Source: Caldisericia bacterium (lineage in GTDB: Bacteria; Caldisericota; Caldisericia; JAAYUI01). From it: 43,670 nucleotides of DNA. Positions within the stretch are counted from its first letter, which is position 1. The number at the start of each line of letters is the position of its first letter. A program made the translations under genes and the position numbers. Below, one piece after another: positions 40,125-43,670 of this stretch. Under the pieces are notes generated by a model. The model searched no databases and was not told the origin of the DNA. It saw only the letters and a program-made list of their open reading frames with translations. The DNA is taken from NCBI GenBank assembly GCA_017992555.1, contig JAGOOK010000014.1, positions 1-43,670 of the forward strand. The letters run 5' to 3'.

Positions 40125-41155
40125 CAAATCACCCCTTCCAGGCTTGCCGGCAGTCCCATCAGAAATTCGCACATCATGTCAACGCCATTTTCTGCAATCG
40201 AGAGATCTACAGTTTCCACTGGCTGGTGGAGGTACCTGACCGGTATCGAGACAACAGCTATTGGCCTTCCGAGCCCTGCTTCCCATGCTGAATCAGCTTC
40301 TGTCATGCTGGTTGATGAAAAGATGTATTCTGACGTTTTTATGTTCAGTTTTTCAGCGGCATTCATAAATGCTGACCTGATTTTTGGATTGATTATCGGA
40401 CCATTGTCCAAGCAGACCTTATCAAAGGGCAGATATGACTTGCCAGATTCTCCATGCTGTTCGGCGATTGTAGTGTCTACTGCTATTGCGAGATCAGGCC
40501 TTACTTCAGTTGCAGCAGCAAAGCCTCCGTATGCACCGATTTCTTCCTGTGTGGTGCACACCAAAACAACATCGACATTCAGCTTTACCCTTTTAAGTTT
40601 TTTGGCCAGTTCAAGCAGCATTGTGACACTTAATCTGTTGTCCAGGGCACAACCTGCAACACGGCCATTCTTGAGCTCGGAAAAGCGTTTCTTGAATGTC
40701 ACCTGGTCGCCTATTTTTACCTTGCCGGTCACCCAGTCTGCTGGCATGCCAGTGTCGGCGTAGAGTTTTGTTATTGGGACAGCTTTTTTGTCGCCCGGTT
40801 TTGTCAGGTGTGGAGGCAGAATTCCTATTATGGCCGGGATTTCGCAAGTGCCATGTATCACAACTTCCTGTCCTGGCAGGACCTTGTGGTCGACCCCTGA
40901 CCAGTCCCATATCCTCACAAAGCCGTCTTCTGTAAAACCCTGGACCGCTAGCGCAGGTTCGTCGCTGTGGGCAGTGATCATGATTTTTTTTGCCCCATCA
41001 ACGCCGCAGGGGATTTCTACATAAACATTCCCCATTCTGTCGGTTCTAGTTTCGTAGCCAATTTCAGAGATTATTTGCCGGAAAAGCTTTGCCACTTTCT
41101 CCTCATGGCATGATGAAGAGCTTATCCGGACGAATTTTTCAAGCGTTTCCTTCAT
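40124..41155 (-). CDS. M42-family metallo-aminopeptidase
   Basis: 343 aa with all ligands: His63/Asp65 (ITAHSDEPAL), Asp172 (ALDNRLS), Glu204-Glu205 (TQEEIGAYGG), Asp227 (AVDTT) and His310 (RYLHQPVET). It uses Asp at the fourth ligand where the neighbouring paralogue has Glu, so the two active enzymes may prefer different metals or substrates. The start overlaps the cca stop by 17 nt (ATG at 41155). First of three tandem M42 genes. Confidence 0.92.
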   Translation of the reverse strand: MKETLEKFVRISSSSCHEEKVAKLFRQIISEIGYETRTDRMGNVYVEIPCGVDGAKKIMITAHSDEPALAVQGFTEDGFVRIWDWSGVDHKVLPGQEVVIHGTCEIPAIIGILPPHLTKPGDKKAVPITKLYADTGMPADWVTGKVKIGDQVTFKKRFSELKNGRVAGCALDNRLSVTMLLELAKKLKRVKLNVDVVLVCTTQEEIGAYGGFAAATEVRPDLAIAVDTTIAEQHGESGKSYLPFDKVCLDNGPIINPKIRSAFMNAAEKLNIKTSEYIFSSTSMTEADSAWEAGLGRPIAVVSIPVRYLHQPVETVDLSIAENGVDMMCEFLMGLPASLEGVI

Positions 41156-42527
41156 TTAGGTAGCCTTTCGATTTTATTAGCTCTTTGGCCTGTGTTTTTG
41201 TTGTTATCTGGCCAAGTGCCTGCGCCTCGGCAAGATAACTGATAGCGAGGCCCACTTCTGGCCCGGGATCAATTCCGAGGAGCTTCATTATTTCGTCTCC
41301 GGTTAGGAGCGGTTTTGGTTTGCCCATTTGCTGGTTTTCGGCAACCATTGATTTGATAAATTCGTGGTATGCGTCCAAAGACCCGTATGGCATCATCTGG
41401 GTTGCATAGGCATCTGCTACGGCAACCAGAAGAGTTGGTATAGCTATTTGCTCAAGGTCCCTGAAATACTTGAAAACAGCCTTGGGACTCACGCTGTCCA
41501 GTTTTTGAAGATTGTGTGGCCTCATATGGTTCAGGACAATCCCGGAAACTGTTTTGGTTTCTGCGGACGAGAACTTCAATTCCTCCATCCTCTTCGAGAC
41601 CATTTCAGAACCAACCCTGTCATGTTCAAGGAAATGCACTTCTTCCTCATAGGTTATTGTTTGGGGTTTTCCTATGTCATGAAGGAGACTTGCCAATTTT
41701 GTGCAAATGAACATTCTTCTGTCGGAGGCCATCACTGTTGACAGCAATTCTCTTGCGTTGTCGGCATAATCGCCAAGCATTGAGTCGAGATCTTCCAGGA
41801 TGTCTTCAAGGTACTTGTATGTCCAGAGAAGGTGCTCGGTCAGGCCAAGCGCATGTGGTTTGTGGGCTATTACCTGCGACACGGAAGCAAATTCTGGCAG
41901 TATTCTTCCTAGAATGCCCGTCCTTGTAAGTTCCTCTATGACCGGGTATGACCTTGGGGCCTCGATTGTCCAGCAAATCTCGTCCCTTATTCTTTCCTTG
42001 CTTGGCCTGTTTATCAGGTGGGCGTGTTTTGTGATGAAGCGTTTTGTGACAGGATCTATGGAGAAGGAGAGGTCCGCGGCTATCCTGAATGCCCTTATCA
42101 GCCTGAGCGGGTCTTCAATAAACCTGTCTTCCGAAAGCGCCCTGACGAGGCCCTTGGAAAGATCTTTCATTCCACCTTGCGGGTCCAGAACTTCCTCTGT
42201 GCTTATCACAAGCCCGATAGCGTTGATGGTAAAGTCTCTCCCAATCAGGTCATGGATATGGTCATGGTGAAGTGGGGTGATGTCGATGTGCACGCCATTC
42301 CCAACCATCCTGTGGATGTCGCGCTGTTCATCTAGCAGGACATGGGTAAATCCCTTGTCGACAAAACCCTGGACAAGTTCGGCAGTTTTCGGGGTTGCAA
42401 TGTCGATGTCCTTTGGCGTCCTTCCAAGGAGGATGTCCCTGATGGTTCCGCCGACCATCATTGCATCATCGTGGAGCTTGATGCCCCGAAAATGATTGGC
42501 CAGGGTTTCCCTGGCCTTTCTTATCAT
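41139..42527 (-). CDS. CCA-/A-adding tRNA nucleotidyltransferase family protein with HD domain
   Basis: Class II nucleotidyltransferase head: MVGGTIRDILLGR, the metal motif D-I-D-I-A-T, R-D-F-T-I-N-A-I and EDPLRLIRAFRIAADL. The tail has an HD domain (CTKLASLLHDIGKPQTI, then FLEHDRVGSEM). It probably adds CCA or part of it to tRNA 3' ends; family members also include poly(A) polymerase, which cannot be excluded. The ATG at 42527 is chosen because AAAGGAAA (42530-42537) precedes it. An in-frame GTG at 42554 would leave no leader and sits against the -10 box. First gene of the six-gene operon. Confidence 0.88.
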   Translation of the reverse strand: MIRKARETLANHFRGIKLHDDAMMVGGTIRDILLGRTPKDIDIATPKTAELVQGFVDKGFTHVLLDEQRDIHRMVGNGVHIDITPLHHDHIHDLIGRDFTINAIGLVISTEEVLDPQGGMKDLSKGLVRALSEDRFIEDPLRLIRAFRIAADLSFSIDPVTKRFITKHAHLINRPSKERIRDEICWTIEAPRSYPVIEELTRTGILGRILPEFASVSQVIAHKPHALGLTEHLLWTYKYLEDILEDLDSMLGDYADNARELLSTVMASDRRMFICTKLASLLHDIGKPQTITYEEEVHFLEHDRVGSEMVSKRMEELKFSSAETKTVSGIVLNHMRPHNLQKLDSVSPKAVFKYFRDLEQIAIPTLLVAVADAYATQMMPYGSLDAYHEFIKSMVAENQQMGKPKPLLTGDEIMKLLGIDPGPEVGLAISYLAEAQALGQITTKTQAKELIKSKGYLNEGNA

Positions 42528-42535
42528 TGTTTCCT

Positions 42536-42565
42536 TTGACAGAATTACGTTCACAAGTATATACT
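42536..42565 (+). promoter_or_regulatory. Promoter of the 3D-domain gene, sharing its -10 palindrome with divergent cca
   Basis: On the + strand, perfect TTGACA (42536-42541), 18-nt spacer, TATACT (42560-42565); the ATG at 42577 is 11 nt further with no Shine-Dalgarno. The -10 lies in the palindrome AGTATATACT (42556-42565), which gives an identical TATACT on the - strand for cca with a ~21-nt leader. The - strand -35 is weak. Confidence 0.7.
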
Positions 42566-42576
42566 ACATAAAATGT

Positions 42577-43581
42577 ATGAATTGTGAAGACACCAAAACA
42601 GCTTATTGGATTATTGCCGTACTGGGCTTTGTTTTTGTCATTTTAGGATTTGCCAGCTCAAAAGCGGTAGCGGTTTATATCGGCCAGGAACTCCATGTAG
42701 GAGTCACTTTTCAAAAAACTATAAGTGGCGCCCTGCAAGAGATGGGGGTTAAGATTGACCCCTCAGACAGAGTCGTAATAAAACCAGCGGGGTTTGTTGT
42801 TTCAAACATGGACACCACATTCAGATCTGGCGAAAAAATAGAGTTTGAAAAGGCAAACCCAGTTATTATCCAGTTTGATGGCATGCGCAAGCAAATACTT
42901 TGCACACGCAAGAACCTGCGGAATGCCGTTTCGAAGATTGGCATAAAACTTGGCCCGTTGGATAGGGTACAGGTATCAGAGGATCCATACAGGCCAGGAG
43001 CGATGCTTACAAGAGTGGTGAGAGTGGAACACAAACTTGTAAAAAGGAAAGAAAGAATACCTTACGAGATTGATTATGTTCCGAACAACCAGGTCCACCA
43101 GGGCAAGGTTGCGGTGTGGAAACTTGGATCAGGCGGGGAGAGGGAAGACCTTTACAGGGAAATTTATGAGGATGGAAAACTTGTTACCTCCACCTTTATT
43201 TCAACGAGAATCTCTCATAGGCCAATCCACGAAGAAATGGCAATAGGAGAGGCCGAGATGCCTGGTGGGGCAATAGAGAAGATCCTTGTGGAAGCTACTG
43301 CCTATTCTCCAACTGTGGCAGAATGTGATGCTGACCCATGGACAACAGCAACTGGAATGAGATCAGGTTATGGAATTATTGCGGTTGATCCAACAGTCAT
43401 ACCCTATTATACGAAGGTGTATGTGGAAGGTTATGGGTATGCCATTGCTGGCGATTGTGGTGGCGCAATAAAAAACAATATTATTGATGTCTTCTTCTAC
43501 AAGCCTGAAGAGGCTATGAGATGGGGCAGAAGAAAGGTAAACCTGTATGTCCTCGAATGGCCTAAAAGATCTCAAAGATGA
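42577..43581 (+). CDS. DUF348-G5-3D domain cell-wall protein (YabE-like)
   Basis: 334 aa. N-terminal signal/anchor helix (AYWIIAVLGFVFVILGFASS), two DUF348 repeats (YIGQELHVGVTFQKTISGAL; IQFDGMRKQILCTRKNLRNA), a G5 domain (VEHKLVKRKERIPYEIDYVP) and a C-terminal 3D domain with its three aspartates (IIAVDPTVIP, IAGDCGG, IIDVFF). In this family the 3D domain is a lytic-transglycosylase-like fold, so a role in wall remodelling is likely. The ATG at 42577 is used because it leaves the signal helix intact; the in-frame extension to 42496 is antisense to cca. It is followed by rsmA, as yabE is near ksgA in Bacillus. Confidence 0.87.
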   Translation: MNCEDTKTAYWIIAVLGFVFVILGFASSKAVAVYIGQELHVGVTFQKTISGALQEMGVKIDPSDRVVIKPAGFVVSNMDTTFRSGEKIEFEKANPVIIQFDGMRKQILCTRKNLRNAVSKIGIKLGPLDRVQVSEDPYRPGAMLTRVVRVEHKLVKRKERIPYEIDYVPNNQVHQGKVAVWKLGSGGEREDLYREIYEDGKLVTSTFISTRISHRPIHEEMAIGEAEMPGGAIEKILVEATAYSPTVAECDADPWTTATGMRSGYGIIAVDPTVIPYYTKVYVEGYGYAIAGDCGGAIKNNIIDVFFYKPEEAMRWGRRKVNLYVLEWPKRSQR

Positions 43582-43670
43582 TCTTCAAAAGTTCGAGATA
43601 AGGCTCAAGAAAAGCTTTGGCCAGAACTTTCTTCATGATCCTGTTGCGATAAACAGGATCATGGATGCCT
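43547..43670 (+). CDS. rsmA: 16S rRNA dimethyladenosine transferase, N-terminal fragment (runs off the window)
   Basis: The frame from the ATG at 43547 overlaps the end of the 3D-domain gene by 35 nt and stays open to the window edge. After a short leader it reads K-K-S-F-G-Q-N-F-L-H-D-P, the characteristic start of RsmA/KsgA, which dimethylates two adenines near the 3' end of 16S rRNA. AAAGG lies upstream. Only 41 codons are visible, so the rest cannot be judged. Confidence 0.85.
   Translation, partial: MSSNGLKDLKDDLQKFEIRLKKSFGQNFLHDPVAINRIMDA

Overview
The window is bacterial chromosome of moderate G+C content, with genes packed tightly on both strands. No rRNA, tRNA, CRISPR array, transposase or plasmid/phage replication gene was seen. 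The gene set includes a C+ (zinc-type) S18, rapZ-yvcK-rpoN, a G5/3D-domain protein next to rsmA (as in Firmicutes), Hanks-type kinases with FHA and PEGA domains, several 'copper amine oxidase N-terminal-like' stalk domains, M42 peptidases and an Acr3/ArsP arsenic operon. This suggests a probably anaerobic, poorly sampled lineage; I cannot assign a phylum from the sequence.

Layout. 1-2.7 kb (+): 3' part of a large secreted propeller/DUF11 protein, then an M23 lipoprotein peptidase with its own promoter and terminator. 2.7-8.4 kb (-): ArsR-controlled operon running arsR, small CxxC thioredoxin, PQQ/stalk protein, thioredoxin lipoprotein, membrane thioredoxin, CcdA, ArsP, Acr3. 8.45-14.1 kb (-): FHA protein, PEGA/stalk Ser/Thr kinase, large PQQ/stalk protein. 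14.1-16.2 kb (-): birA, FmdB zinc ribbon, XerC/D-like recombinase. 16.2-17.2 kb (+): queA. 17.2-20.7 kb (-): rapZ-yvcK-rpoN. 20.8-22.3 kb (-): nfeD, a 35-codon membrane microprotein, stomatin. 22.5-27.1 kb (+): nnrDE, MTA/SAH deaminase, MTA/MTI phosphorylase, mtnA. 27.1-28.7 kb (-): rpsF-ssb-rpsR-rplI. 28.8-32.4 kb (+): 1189-aa kinase-STAND ATPase-repeat protein. 32.4-36.0 kb (-): single-chain restriction-modification enzyme. 36.1-42.5 kb (-): six-gene operon cca, three M42 peptidases, gcvT, transketolase N-half. 42.6-43.7 kb (+): 3D-domain protein and the start of rsmA.

Functional themes. (i) Arsenic/thiol module: cytoplasmic CxxC protein, CcdA-type electron conduit and extracytoplasmic thioredoxins share a transcript with two arsenical exporters. 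(ii) Kinase/FHA signalling with extracytoplasmic PEGA, stalk and PQQ domains. (iii) Methionine salvage, apparently through methylthioinosine. (iv) An M42 operon in which one of three paralogues has lost most metal ligands and is probably a pseudo-enzyme. (v) An R-M enzyme carrying two repeat-bounded cassettes in frame.

The most unusual window-wide signal concerns translation starts. Several first-in-operon genes (arsR, the STAND kinase, the R-M gene, the 3D-domain gene, perhaps birA, queA and rapZ) have a sigma-70-like -10 box only about 7-14 nt from the start codon and no Shine-Dalgarno, whereas many genes inside operons have AGGAGG-type sites. This points to frequent leaderless mRNAs.
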